From CAYNHZ01 sp964397445 (lineage in GTDB: Bacteria; Bacteroidota; Bacteroidia; Bacteroidales; UBA932): a stretch of DNA of 64,000 nt. Shown in pieces: positions 27,650 through 37,299 of the stretch (position 1 is the stretch's first letter; the number at the start of each line of letters is the position of its first letter). The notes beneath the pieces are model-generated. The model did no database searches. It was not told the origin of the DNA and saw only the letters and a program-made list of their open reading frames with translations. Where the stretch lies: NCBI GenBank assembly GCA_964397445.1, contig CAYNHZ010000005.1, positions 46,056 to 110,055 of the forward strand, given 5' to 3'. A program made the translations under genes and the position numbers.

Positions 27650-28762
27650 ATGAAAAAAATTATTCTGTTTTCCGCTGTGCTTTTTGCACTTTTAGCGTGT
27701 AACAAAGAGGTAGGATACACCATTAAAGGTGTTATTACCGGACAAAATGAAGCCCTTAAATCTGGTAAGATTTATTTGTCCAATAGAGATTCTCAAGCTC
27801 CAATCAGAGATACTGCTGATATCGTTGATGGTAAATTTACTTTTAAGGGGTCTATAGTTTCTCCCGAATTTTTCTTTATCACAATTGATGGAATGGATGG
27901 TAGAATTCCAATTTTCTTGGAAAATGAAAAATACCAAATTACCGCTGTTGATAGTGTTTTATATGATGCATCTATCGTAGGTGGAAAGACTCAGGCTATC
28001 TTCACAAAGGCAAATCTTGCTTCAAAAGAGTTAGAGTTGAAATACGACTTAGAGAATTTGATGAAAGAGTATCGTCTCGCCGAAACTACCCAAGAGAGAA
28101 AAGATTCGATCGTTGCTATATATGATAGATTCAGTGCAGAAGCAGAAGCCATTACAAATAAGATTGTTAAGGAGAATCCCCTTTCACACTATTCTTTGTA
28201 TAAATTTAAACAAGATGTTGAAGAGATGAATATCGATTCTGCTACTGTTGAAATTGAAAAATACAAAGCTATTGAAGAGTTTAAAACTAATAAAGAGATT
28301 GTTTACATTGAACAAATCATTTCAAAAAACAAACAACTCCAACCCGGTATGCCTTGTTTTGATTTCACAATGAAAGACCCAGAAGGTAATGTTATCACAC
28401 TTTCAGATATTTACAAGAAAAATAAAGTAACTATGATCGATTTCTGGGCTGGATGGTGCGGACCTTGCCGTCACTTTAATCCATCTTTGGTGAAGATTTA
28501 CGATCAATTCCATAAAAAAGGATTTGAGGTTCTTGGTGTATCGCTTGACAAAGAGAGAGATTCTTGGTTGAATGCTATTAAGTCAGATAAACTCACTTGG
28601 CCTCAAGTTTCAGATGTTAATTATTGGGATTGTGAAGCTGTAAAACTATATAATGTTAAGTATATTCCTCAAAATGTTTTTGTAGATCAAAGTGGTTTCA
28701 TTATTGGTCGTAAGGTTGCAGAACAAGATATCCCCGCTTTCTTGGAAGAACATTTAAAATAA
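27650..28762 (+). CDS. Thioredoxin-fold lipoprotein with DUF4369-like N-terminus (TlpA-like)
   Basis: A 370-residue lipoprotein facing the periplasm. The signal ends LFALLAC with lipidated C17. An N-terminal beta-rich domain (about 20-120, GYTIKGVITGQN) resembles the DUF4369 domain of Bacteroidota thiol-disulfide proteins, a helical linker follows, and a thioredoxin-like domain occupies about 235-370 with the active site W269-C270-G-P-C273. It probably reduces or exchanges disulfides in exported proteins. I start at ATG 27650; the longer frame would use GTG at 27602 and overlap the preceding gene. It lies 3 bp before murI. Confidence 0.9.
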   Translation: MKKIILFSAVLFALLACNKEVGYTIKGVITGQNEALKSGKIYLSNRDSQAPIRDTADIVDGKFTFKGSIVSPEFFFITIDGMDGRIPIFLENEKYQITAVDSVLYDASIVGGKTQAIFTKANLASKELELKYDLENLMKEYRLAETTQERKDSIVAIYDRFSAEAEAITNKIVKENPLSHYSLYKFKQDVEEMNIDSATVEIEKYKAIEEFKTNKEIVYIEQIISKNKQLQPGMPCFDFTMKDPEGNVITLSDIYKKNKVTMIDFWAGWCGPCRHFNPSLVKIYDQFHKKGFEVLGVSLDKERDSWLNAIKSDKLTWPQVSDVNYWDCEAVKLYNVKYIPQNVFVDQSGFIIGRKVAEQDIPAFLEEHLK

Positions 28763-28765
28763 TCT

Positions 28766-29563
28766 ATGATAGGGGTTTATGACTCAGGAATAGGAGGACT
28801 GTCAGTGTGGCGGGAGCTGCGTACTGTTATGCTCAGTGAAGACTATGCCTATTTTTCAGATAGTGCAAATTGCCCTTACGGAAATAAACCTATAGAATTT
28901 ATTGTCAGAAGAGCAGATATAATCAGTCGCTTTCTGATTGATGAAGGTGCCGATATGGTAGTAGTTGCTTGTAACACTGCAACTGCTGCCGCTATCGGCT
29001 TTCTTCGTTCAAAATACTCCATTCCGTTTATAGGGATGGAACCAGCCATAAAACCTGCGGTATTGACCTCAGAAACAGGTGTGGTTGGAGTTTTGGCAAC
29101 AGCAAATACATTTAAAGGAGCCCTTTATCATAACACTTTGGAGCGTTTTGCCTCAAAAGTTAAAGTAATTGAGAGGGTAGGGGACGGCTTAGTAGAACTT
29201 GTTGAAAATGGGGTTTTCAATGGTGAAAAATTGGATACCCTTCTTCATACTTACATAGATCCTATGGTCGAACAAAATGTTGATGCTATAGTACTTGGGT
29301 GTACACATTACCCATTTTTATCAGATGCCATATCCTCAATCGCCGGTCCAAATGTAAAAATTATAAACCCCGCCCCTGCAGTTGCTAAACAAGCGCAAAA
29401 TATTTACGCTTCGATTTCACATAAGCAGTCACTCACACATAAACAAGCGGGTGGAAATACTATTTTTTATTCAACATCGGACGATTTGAATATATTTAAA
29501 CGCATTGTCAGAAGTATAGATTCTTGTATTGGAGAGAATTGTTTTAAAACCATTAATATCTGA
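28766..29563 (+). CDS. murI: Glutamate racemase
   Basis: A 265-residue cofactor-independent racemase that makes D-glutamate for peptidoglycan. The two catalytic cysteines are C69 (VVACNTATA) and C179 (LGCTHYPF), with the N-terminal GVYDSGIGGLSV motif. Length is typical. It starts 3 bp after the thioredoxin-like gene. In many Bacteroidota I recall murI directly after the bamA-ompH-ompH block; here 6.3 kb of other genes lie between. Confidence 0.97.
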   Translation: MIGVYDSGIGGLSVWRELRTVMLSEDYAYFSDSANCPYGNKPIEFIVRRADIISRFLIDEGADMVVVACNTATAAAIGFLRSKYSIPFIGMEPAIKPAVLTSETGVVGVLATANTFKGALYHNTLERFASKVKVIERVGDGLVELVENGVFNGEKLDTLLHTYIDPMVEQNVDAIVLGCTHYPFLSDAISSIAGPNVKIINPAPAVAKQAQNIYASISHKQSLTHKQAGGNTIFYSTSDDLNIFKRIVRSIDSCIGENCFKTINI

Positions 29564-29610
29564 CATAAATGCTTCATTGACTCTAAATATAATCTTAAAA
29601 CTAACTTTCT

Positions 29611-31818
29611 ATGAACATTGACTTATTATTCTATTTCATTCCCATTGCCTCGTTAATAGCTCTCGGTTTTGCGTACCTCTTTTACAGACAGATGTTGAAA
29701 GAGAGTGAAGGGACTCCCACAATGAAAGAGATAGCATCCCACGTCAGAAAAGGTGCTATGGCATATTTGAAGCAACAATACAAAGTTGTCTTTATAGTTT
29801 TTATTTTAATTTCCATTTTCTTTGCGATCCTTGCATATGGATTTGGAGTTCAAAATCCTTGGGTGCCATTTGCTTTCTTAACAGGTGGTTTCTTCTCAGG
29901 TCTTGCTGGCTTTATCGGTATGAAAACTGCAACAAATGCCTCTGCCAGAACTGCAAATGCCTCAAGACGTTCCCTAAATTCGGGTTTAAAACTCGCTTTC
30001 AGATCGGGTGCTGTGATGGGTTTGACAGTGGTAGGCTTAGGGTTATTGGATATATCTATCTGGTACATTGTTTTAGACCATTTTGTTGAGGCTACAGGGG
30101 CGCAGAAACTTGTTGTTATAACAACAACAATGTTGACTTTTGGAATGGGGGCATCTACTCAAGCCCTCTTTGCTCGTGTAGGCGGCGGTATATATACTAA
30201 AGCTGCCGATGTTGGGGCTGATTTAGTGGGAAAAGTCGAAGCTGGAATTCCTGAGGATGATCCTCGCAACCCTGCAACTATTGCAGATAATGTTGGAGAT
30301 AATGTTGGAGATGTTGCCGGGATGGGTGCAGATCTCTATGAATCGTATTGCGGTTCTATCCTTGCAACTGCTGCTTTAGGTGCATCTGCTTTTTATATTG
30401 ATCCATCAATGCAGTTAAAGGCTGTTTTTGCACCGATGCTAATAGCTGCAGTCGGTATATTATTATCAATAATAGGTATTTACCTTGTTAGAACAAAAGA
30501 GGGTGCCGGGATGAAACAGTTACTCGGATCGTTGGGAATAGGGGTTAATGTCTCCTCTATTCTAATAGCTGTTTTCACTTTCGGTATTTTATATATATTG
30601 CAACTTCACAATTGGGCTTGGATCTCCTGCTCTGTTATTGTTGGTCTTTTTGCCGGTATAATTATAGGACAATCAACTGAATATTATACATCTCATTCAT
30701 ACAAACCTACCAAAAAATTAGCGCAAAGTTCTACAACCGGACCGGCTACAGTTATTATTTCCGGGATCGGATTAGGAATGGTATCAACAGCTATTCCTGT
30801 GATAACAATAGCTATAGCCATTATTCTTGCGTTTTTGTGTGCCATAGGGTTTGATGTGGAGAATATGCTCTCTGCCCAAAATCTTAGTTTAGGATTGTAT
30901 GGGATAGGTATTGCAGCTGTCGGAATGCTCTCTACTTTAGGGATAACCTTAGCTACAGATGCCTATGGTCCGATAGCCGATAATGCAGGAGGAAATGCTC
31001 AAATGAGCAATCTTGAGCCTGAGGTTCGTAAGAGAACAGATATACTTGATGCTTTGGGAAATACTACAGCTGCTACAGGGAAAGGGTTTGCTATTGGGTC
31101 TGCTGCACTTACCGCATTGGCTCTTTTGGCATCATTTCTTGAAGAGATAAAAATAGGGCTTCAACATATTGGGCAGACAACCATTGAGGTGGGTGGCCGT
31201 ATTGTTGAGGTGGCATCTGCTACAATACCGGATTTTATGGATTATTATCAGATCAACCTTATGAACCCAAAGGTTCTTGGAGGAGTATTTATCGGTGCAA
31301 TGATGTCTTTCTTATTTTGTGGCTTGACTATGAATGCAGTTGGTCGGGCAGCACAAAAAATGGTAGAGGAGGTTCGTCGCCAATTTAGAGAGATTAAAGG
31401 TATCCTTACCGGAGATGCAACCCCAGATTATGCACGATGTGTCGCTATATCTACAAAAGGTGCCCAACAAGAGATGCTTTTTCCATCACTTCTTGCCATA
31501 ATAGTCCCCATTTTAGTTGGTCTGATATTAGGTGTTTCGGGGACTGTTGGTTTATTGGTGGGGAGTTTAAGCTCAGGGTTTGTACTTGCTATATTTATGG
31601 CAAATGCAGGAGGCGCTTGGGACAACGCCAAGAAATATGTTGAAGAGGGTAATCTCGGCGGAACAGGTTCTGATTCTCACAAAGCCACTATAGTAGGTGA
31701 TACAGTAGGGGATCCATTTAAAGACACTTCAGGGCCATCACTCAATATATTGATCAAGTTAATGAGTATGGTTTCTATTGTGACTGCAGGGCTGAATGTG
31801 GCATTCACATTGTTTTAA
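29611..31818 (+). CDS. hppA: Membrane-bound pyrophosphatase, K+-dependent type
   Basis: A 735-residue integral membrane pump with about 16 transmembrane helices that couples pyrophosphate hydrolysis to ion transport. The active-site motif is ADVGADLVGKVEAGIPEDDP, followed by NVGDNVGDVAGMGADLYESY and, near the end, DSHKATIVGDTVGDPFKDTS. GNTTAATGKG has Ala487 and Gly490 where K+-independent pumps carry Lys and Thr, so it belongs to the K+-dependent group. Whether it moves H+, Na+ or both is not certain; see findings. It recovers energy from pyrophosphate made in biosynthesis, useful to a fermenter. Confidence 0.95.
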   Translation: MNIDLLFYFIPIASLIALGFAYLFYRQMLKESEGTPTMKEIASHVRKGAMAYLKQQYKVVFIVFILISIFFAILAYGFGVQNPWVPFAFLTGGFFSGLAGFIGMKTATNASARTANASRRSLNSGLKLAFRSGAVMGLTVVGLGLLDISIWYIVLDHFVEATGAQKLVVITTTMLTFGMGASTQALFARVGGGIYTKAADVGADLVGKVEAGIPEDDPRNPATIADNVGDNVGDVAGMGADLYESYCGSILATAALGASAFYIDPSMQLKAVFAPMLIAAVGILLSIIGIYLVRTKEGAGMKQLLGSLGIGVNVSSILIAVFTFGILYILQLHNWAWISCSVIVGLFAGIIIGQSTEYYTSHSYKPTKKLAQSSTTGPATVIISGIGLGMVSTAIPVITIAIAIILAFLCAIGFDVENMLSAQNLSLGLYGIGIAAVGMLSTLGITLATDAYGPIADNAGGNAQMSNLEPEVRKRTDILDALGNTTAATGKGFAIGSAALTALALLASFLEEIKIGLQHIGQTTIEVGGRIVEVASATIPDFMDYYQINLMNPKVLGGVFIGAMMSFLFCGLTMNAVGRAAQKMVEEVRRQFREIKGILTGDATPDYARCVAISTKGAQQEMLFPSLLAIIVPILVGLILGVSGTVGLLVGSLSSGFVLAIFMANAGGAWDNAKKYVEEGNLGGTGSDSHKATIVGDTVGDPFKDTSGPSLNILIKLMSMVSIVTAGLNVAFTLF

Positions 31819-31846
31819 ATCATCAGCATTTCTGTGTACACCAAGA

Positions 31847-31878
31847 AAAGAGGGCAACTAAATTTAGTTGCCCTCTTT
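31847..31878. terminator. Bidirectional terminator, perfect 32-base palindrome
   Basis: Bases 31847-31862 (AAAGAGGGCAACTAAA) are the exact reverse complement of 31863-31878, giving a 16-bp perfect stem; folding would leave a small loop in the central AAATTT. It lies 28 bases after hppA and 26 bases before the end of the converging SusD-like gene, so it can serve both strands. Confidence 0.85.
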
Positions 31879-31904
31879 AAAACGGTCTCGGTGAATTTGT
31901 CTAT

Positions 31905-33461
31905 TTACTTTTTAGCCCACCATAATTGAGTAGCGTAAGAGTCACCTCCGATAGAACTTGCAGCAGTAGTAACATTCTCGTTGTTAAGCTTATATTCGTT
32001 ACTATCATATAGTAATCTTCCTACAATTTCCCCTTTAGTGTCGTTGGTAGGTGTAAATTCAATTTCTTTATAGGTTTTTTCTCCCGGTTTAACAAGAGAT
32101 TTGGGATAACCTGTCCTTCTGTATTCTGCCCAAGCCTCAGCACTTTGTGTTAAGAGGTGCATATATTTTTGGGTTAAAATTATCTCTTTCTTACCCTCTA
32201 AACTTGCAGCGTCATATAGAGCTAAAACATCATCCACATATTTGGTAACAGCATTTCCTGAAGCACCCCACATCTCCATAGATGCCTCTAAACCATTTTT
32301 AAATTCTCCTCTATCCCATCCTAAAACTTCAGATTTCAGATAGCAAATGGTTGGATAATCTAACATTCTGGTACCATATTCTGCACTTGCGATCAATGGT
32401 CTTGGACTTGTCCTTAGGTTTACTAATGTCTTTCCATTGTTGTTTACAAATGCTTTAGTCTCTGAATCTGGCATTCCATAAGGGATCCCGTCGTATCTAT
32501 TATTTTTTACATTTACAGATCCGACAATAATATCCAATCTTGGGTCAACAAGCCCATTAAATGGATTAATATAGCCTTTATCGGTATCATTAAGACCACG
32601 AAGGAGATTTAGATACTGTTTTGTAAGGGTAAAGTCGTTTCTTGATTTGAATGCTTCATATATAGGAGCTTCGTTTGGAGCACCATCTCCGAGAAATTGA
32701 ACAATAGCATTGTCGCTATTTGATGCGAAAACTCCGTCAGCTATAGCAGCTTGAGCAACAGTTTTCCAATCAGGATATACATTTGATATTCTAACTGCAA
32801 TTCTGAGTTTGAGTGAATTTGCAAATTTTATCCATTTGGCTCTATCACCTTTGAAGATAATATCACCTTGTGTCCATACTTTACCGCTCCCTTCTTTTAA
32901 TTTTGCAATACAATCATCTATGTCTTGAATAAACATCGGGAACAATTCTGATTGTTTAACATATTTGGGAGTCAGAAATTTTTCAGGTTGAAGAGCCTCT
33001 GTATAAGGAACATCCCCAAAAGTCTCTGCCAACATTTGAATACCATAGATTTGTAATAGTTTTGCAGAAGCTATTTGTGAATTGTTGTCACCATATTGAA
33101 CCATTGTCAATTTTGTTTTTTCATCGGTATTTAGTTTGATAATATCTTGATATGAGTACATATAGATATAGGCAGTTCTGAAATACCCGTCTGAAACTTC
33201 CCTCCTGAATTGATATCTATCTTCTGATGTATAGTTTCTTTGTGACCACATCTGTGCGGAAACACCGGATTGTCTGAGATCTCGCCACGAGTCAAATAGG
33301 TAGTATCCCAATTGTCTTTGTGCGTATGTAAGAATATACGGTGTAGGAACTTTATCCGTAGCATTAGGGTTTTCGTTTATCTCTGTAAGCTCTTTACCGC
33401 AGCCGGTAAGGAAGAGAATAGAGGTAAGTAGAAGTATTGTTATTTTATTCATCTTTTTCAT
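31905..33461 (-). CDS. SusD/RagB-like surface lipoprotein (SusD-like_2 type)
   Basis: A 518-residue outer-membrane lipoprotein that lids a SusC-type TonB transporter and captures substrate. The signal ends LFLTGC with lipidated C21. The sequence (NENPNATDKVPTPYILTYAQ near the N-terminus, MHLLTQSAEAWAEYRRTGYP near the C-terminus) fits the SusD-like_2 subfamily, which lacks the usual C-terminal QNPGY ending. It lies 17 bp after its SusC partner. Substrate is unknown; this subfamily is not tied to glycans and no glycosidase is nearby. Confidence 0.92.
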   Translation of the reverse strand: MKKMNKITILLLTSILFLTGCGKELTEINENPNATDKVPTPYILTYAQRQLGYYLFDSWRDLRQSGVSAQMWSQRNYTSEDRYQFRREVSDGYFRTAYIYMYSYQDIIKLNTDEKTKLTMVQYGDNNSQIASAKLLQIYGIQMLAETFGDVPYTEALQPEKFLTPKYVKQSELFPMFIQDIDDCIAKLKEGSGKVWTQGDIIFKGDRAKWIKFANSLKLRIAVRISNVYPDWKTVAQAAIADGVFASNSDNAIVQFLGDGAPNEAPIYEAFKSRNDFTLTKQYLNLLRGLNDTDKGYINPFNGLVDPRLDIIVGSVNVKNNRYDGIPYGMPDSETKAFVNNNGKTLVNLRTSPRPLIASAEYGTRMLDYPTICYLKSEVLGWDRGEFKNGLEASMEMWGASGNAVTKYVDDVLALYDAASLEGKKEIILTQKYMHLLTQSAEAWAEYRRTGYPKSLVKPGEKTYKEIEFTPTNDTKGEIVGRLLYDSNEYKLNNENVTTAASSIGGDSYATQLWWAKK

Positions 33462-33478
33462 TTTTATATCCTCCGTAA

Positions 33479-36400
33479 TTAGAAGTTAAAGTTAAGACTT
33501 ACACCATAAGAGCGAGTTGTAGGAATGTAACCGCCCTCAATACCTTGTGCATTAGAACCTGCCATTTGTAGATATTCAGGATCGAAATGGTTGTTTGCCC
33601 TTCCGAAAATAGCTAAATTTCTCCCATAAGCAGAAATCCTCAAGTTCTTGATAGGTCCTGTCCATTTAGATGGGAAAGTGTATCCGATTCTTGCTTCACG
33701 AAGTTTTATGAAGTTTGTGCTGAACACGTTTTGTGCGTCAACTGAGTCATAGTGTGCCTCTGCCCACTCTTGAGCACCCACTTTATCTGCTTTTACAGGT
33801 GAGCTTGAGGTGTTACCATCTTTGTCAAGATACACTACTTTGTCATCAACAAGTTTACCATATACTCCATCAGGAGCAATACCTGTTTCACGTATATTTT
33901 TACCATTAATAAACTGAGCAGATTCTTCAAGAATACCTGAATACATCCCCCACATATAAGATGTCCAATACATATTACCACCTCTTTGCATATCAAACAA
34001 TATATTTACATCAAATCCGTAAATTTTAAATGTGTTTGACCAACCTGCAGTAAATGTAGGTGTTGCATTTCCAATATTTTTAATTGCAGATGCTTGATAT
34101 CTTCCGTTATAAGGGTTGATAAGTTTATTTCCATTGTCGTCATATACGAAGTCTGTTCCATAGATAACAGGGTATGAAGCACCAACCATAGCACCAGCTT
34201 TAACTCTGAAAGGACCATTACTTAGGTTCAGATAATCAAGATCTTTGTCAATAGAAACGACAGTGTTTTTAAGGGTTGAAATATTGAATTGCATATCCCA
34301 AGAGAAATTTTTATTTCTAAATGGTGCTGCATTCAATGTAATTTCCCAACCTTTATTATCCATTTCCCCGGCATTGATGTATTTAGAAGCATAACCTGTT
34401 GCACCTGAAATCATTACAGGAACGATTTGGTCAGTGGTTTTCTTTTGATAATAAGATACATCAAATCCTAATCTACTATCAAAAAATGAAGCTTCCAAAC
34501 CAACTTCCCATGAAGATGTCTTTTCAGGCCTCAACTCAGGATTGGAAAGTGTTGTAGGTGGATTATAACGAGGATTACCATCAAAAGCCCCACCTGTACT
34601 TGCAGCATAGTAGTTTATTAGATTATATGAATCTGTATCGTTACCAACTTGTGCCCATCCTCCTCTAACCTTAGCAAAAGTTAGCCAAGGTGAGTTCTGT
34701 AATGCATCTATACCTGTAAGAACGAAACTTAAATTTACTGAAGGATAGAAATATGAGCGGTTTTTAGCAGGAAGCGATGAAGACCAGTCGTTACGTGCTG
34801 TGATATCAAGATACACGATTTGAGCATAGTCAAAAGTTGCATTACCAAAGACACTAACTGTTTTCTTTCTGTATTTTGAATCAAATATGTTTGCTTTTTG
34901 TGAAGAGTTTGTCAAAACATATATATTAGGTATTACTAACCCTCCGACAGTTTCTCCTCCATTTGTAGATGAACTTTGATTCATAGAGTTTGTACCAATC
35001 ATTGCAGAGATACCCACTAAATCATTTGCAAATCTTTTATTGAAAGATAAGAATAAATCCATATTTAATTCAACTGCTTGAGATGTAAGTAGATAATATG
35101 AAGATATATCCTGTGATCCTACAGCTGATCTTTCATCCATTCTGAAGTTGTACCAGTCTATCCCAACACGTCCGGTAAGTTTGAGATAATCTGTAAATTT
35201 AACATTTAAACCGGCATTCCCGAAAAGACGATTTTTGCTATCTGATTGATAATTCTTGTATGCACTCCAGAAAGGATTGTCCGTATATGCAGGAGCACCA
35301 TTACTCCAAGAAGTCCTATTCCAAGACCTTTGAGATCCATCGGGATTTAAATAACTTCTAAGATCTTTATAATCGATGGAGGTATGGATCCATTGCCACA
35401 TCTTTTGTGCAGGGTTTCTCTCTCCATAACCGGTTTCAGGACGACCGGATGCTTCTGTGTATAGATAATTCATAGTTGCCCATCCATCAAGCCATTTGCT
35501 GAAATTAGCATTACCTGATACATTGAAGTTGTGTTTGTGCATCTTTGAATTTGGTGTGATACCTGAGATTTCATTGTTTGTATAAGACAAACGGAAAGAA
35601 CCCCAATCCCCAGCTTTACTCAATTGGATATTGTTTTGCACATTGTATCCAGTTTGATAATAAGTGGTGTAGTCATTTTTTGGATATATCCAAGGTGTCT
35701 CTTTCATATAGTGATCTGTATCCCACTCGTCAAATGCGTTCCATTGAAGAACTTTTAAGTTTGGGTTATATTTAGGACCCCAAGATTCATCTGTTGCGTA
35801 GTCAACAAGTCTATATTTTTTTCCACCGATATCTGCAGTCATAAATCCATCTAATGAATTTTCGTCATTGTAGGTAAGACCTCCTCCATATTCTTTCTGG
35901 TATTTAGGCATATAAGCTGCTTTATCAAATGTGGCACTCGAATTAACTGAAACTCCCCAAGTGTTATCTTTTTTAGCTTTCTTGGTTGTTACAAGAATAA
36001 CACCGTTTGCTGCTCTTGAACCATAAAGTGCAGATGCTGATGCCCCTTTTAGTAAGGTCATTGATTCAACATCGTCAGGATTGATATCACCTGCAAGGTT
36101 ACCGAGGTCATATCCTCCGCCACCTGTTGCCCCGTAAGAGAAGTCCTTGTTACTGATTGGAACACCATCAACAACAAATAGAGGTTGGTTATTACCTGTA
36201 AGTGATGTATTACCACGAATGTTTATCTTAACACCACCACCCATTTGTCCGCTTGCGGTTGTAATTTGCACACCGGCAACTTTTCCTGAAAGTGAACTTA
36301 AAATGTTAGGAGTTTTAACCTTAGTAAGCTCATCTCCACCTACATTCTGTACTGCGTAACCGAGAGCTTTTTTCTGTCTGCTTACTCCAAGAGCTGTAAC

Positions 36401-36715
36401 AACAACTTCGTCGAGTAAGTTGACAGATAACATACTTACTTCAATAGTAGATCTAGAGTTTACAGCTACCTCTTGATCTTGGTAGCCGACGAAAGTGATA
36501 ACGAGGATCGCGTCTTTTGCGCAAACGATGGAGAATTTTCCATCATTGTCGACAATCCCTCCATTGGTTGTCCCTTTAACGACAACATAGGCACCTGGAA
36601 GGGTTGATCCATCATTGGCATCCTTTACTGTGCCTGTAACCTGCATAGTTTGTGCAAATGAAGTTGCACTGAAAAGAAGCAGGAATAGTGAAAAAATAAT
36701 GCTTAATTTTCTCAT
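33479..36715 (-). CDS. SusC/RagA-like TonB-dependent outer-membrane transporter
   Basis: A 1078-residue TonB-dependent transporter. A signal peptide (about 1-21, ending TSFAQ) is followed by a carboxypeptidase-regulatory-like beta-sandwich (about 25-100, VTGTVKDANDGSTLPGAYVV), a TonB-box region near LDEVVVTALG, the plug (about 110-245 with IRGNTSLTGNNQPLFVVDGV and SASALYGSRAANGVILVTTK) and a 22-strand barrel to the C-terminal Phe. SusC proteins import oligosaccharides or peptides with their SusD lid. It is divergent from a second SusC at 37300. Confidence 0.96.
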   Translation of the reverse strand: MRKLSIIFSLFLLLFSATSFAQTMQVTGTVKDANDGSTLPGAYVVVKGTTNGGIVDNDGKFSIVCAKDAILVITFVGYQDQEVAVNSRSTIEVSMLSVNLLDEVVVTALGVSRQKKALGYAVQNVGGDELTKVKTPNILSSLSGKVAGVQITTASGQMGGGVKINIRGNTSLTGNNQPLFVVDGVPISNKDFSYGATGGGGYDLGNLAGDINPDDVESMTLLKGASASALYGSRAANGVILVTTKKAKKDNTWGVSVNSSATFDKAAYMPKYQKEYGGGLTYNDENSLDGFMTADIGGKKYRLVDYATDESWGPKYNPNLKVLQWNAFDEWDTDHYMKETPWIYPKNDYTTYYQTGYNVQNNIQLSKAGDWGSFRLSYTNNEISGITPNSKMHKHNFNVSGNANFSKWLDGWATMNYLYTEASGRPETGYGERNPAQKMWQWIHTSIDYKDLRSYLNPDGSQRSWNRTSWSNGAPAYTDNPFWSAYKNYQSDSKNRLFGNAGLNVKFTDYLKLTGRVGIDWYNFRMDERSAVGSQDISSYYLLTSQAVELNMDLFLSFNKRFANDLVGISAMIGTNSMNQSSSTNGGETVGGLVIPNIYVLTNSSQKANIFDSKYRKKTVSVFGNATFDYAQIVYLDITARNDWSSSLPAKNRSYFYPSVNLSFVLTGIDALQNSPWLTFAKVRGGWAQVGNDTDSYNLINYYAASTGGAFDGNPRYNPPTTLSNPELRPEKTSSWEVGLEASFFDSRLGFDVSYYQKKTTDQIVPVMISGATGYASKYINAGEMDNKGWEITLNAAPFRNKNFSWDMQFNISTLKNTVVSIDKDLDYLNLSNGPFRVKAGAMVGASYPVIYGTDFVYDDNGNKLINPYNGRYQASAIKNIGNATPTFTAGWSNTFKIYGFDVNILFDMQRGGNMYWTSYMWGMYSGILEESAQFINGKNIRETGIAPDGVYGKLVDDKVVYLDKDGNTSSSPVKADKVGAQEWAEAHYDSVDAQNVFSTNFIKLREARIGYTFPSKWTGPIKNLRISAYGRNLAIFGRANNHFDPEYLQMAGSNAQGIEGGYIPTTRSYGVSLNFNF

Positions 36716-37299
36716 TTAGATAGTTTTTGGTTAATAAAATAGTTATCCTATATAGTGTTTTAGCACCGGTTATAGTTCAAAAGAGAGTTATTGTTCGCAC
36801 AATAATAATAAGTTTAAGTTGTATGGTGTTGTTTAAGTTTATCAACTGCGAATATAATATTTTTTATCAATGATTCATAATTAATCGTTAATATTTTATA
36901 TAATAATTAACTGTTCTCTTTCTGAGTTTCTATTATTATATATAGGTATGAATATTATTTTTTATAAAATACATTTTGCAGTTTTTATTTTTTTTAATAC
37001 TTTCGTGCTGCATAAGATTAAAGTACTCAAACCTACCTATTTTATTTACGGAGTTATTAATCTTTATTTTTTCTATTATTCAAATAAATGCCGATTTTAA
37101 AAATTAATTCTTTTCACAAAAGGGATTCTTTCTCTCTTTAGAGTATTTTTTTTTGTTTTTCTCAAAGAAGAGTATAACTTTGTGAGGATTTATCCTTTTT
37201 TAAAACGAAACAATTACACGATTTATTAACTAATATTTAATTATTTTATCAAATTTATTTTATTAACAATTTTTATTAATCTTTTAAAAAATTATCTAC
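36716..37299. other. 584-bp divergent intergenic region between two susC-like genes
   Basis: Very AT-rich and without a credible gene. It holds a good plus-strand promoter at 37152-37182. A possible minus-strand -7 box, TAGGTTTG at 37036-37029, would give a leader of roughly 300 bases for the left susC; it has no -33 partner. No sigma/anti-sigma or hybrid two-component regulator gene is adjacent, so control must act from elsewhere. Confidence 0.6.
37152..37182 (+). promoter_or_regulatory. Bacteroidota-type promoter for the right-hand susC operon
   Basis: TTTG (37152-37155), a 19-base spacer and TAACTTTG (37175-37182) match the -33/-7 consensus. Transcription would begin about 110 bases before the ATG, leaving an untranslated leader that could carry regulation. 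Confidence 0.65.

Noticed and set aside
30290..30320. Short tandem repeat in hppA
   Set aside because: It encodes the family motif DNVGDNVGDVAG; the repetition is a protein constraint, not a repeat element.
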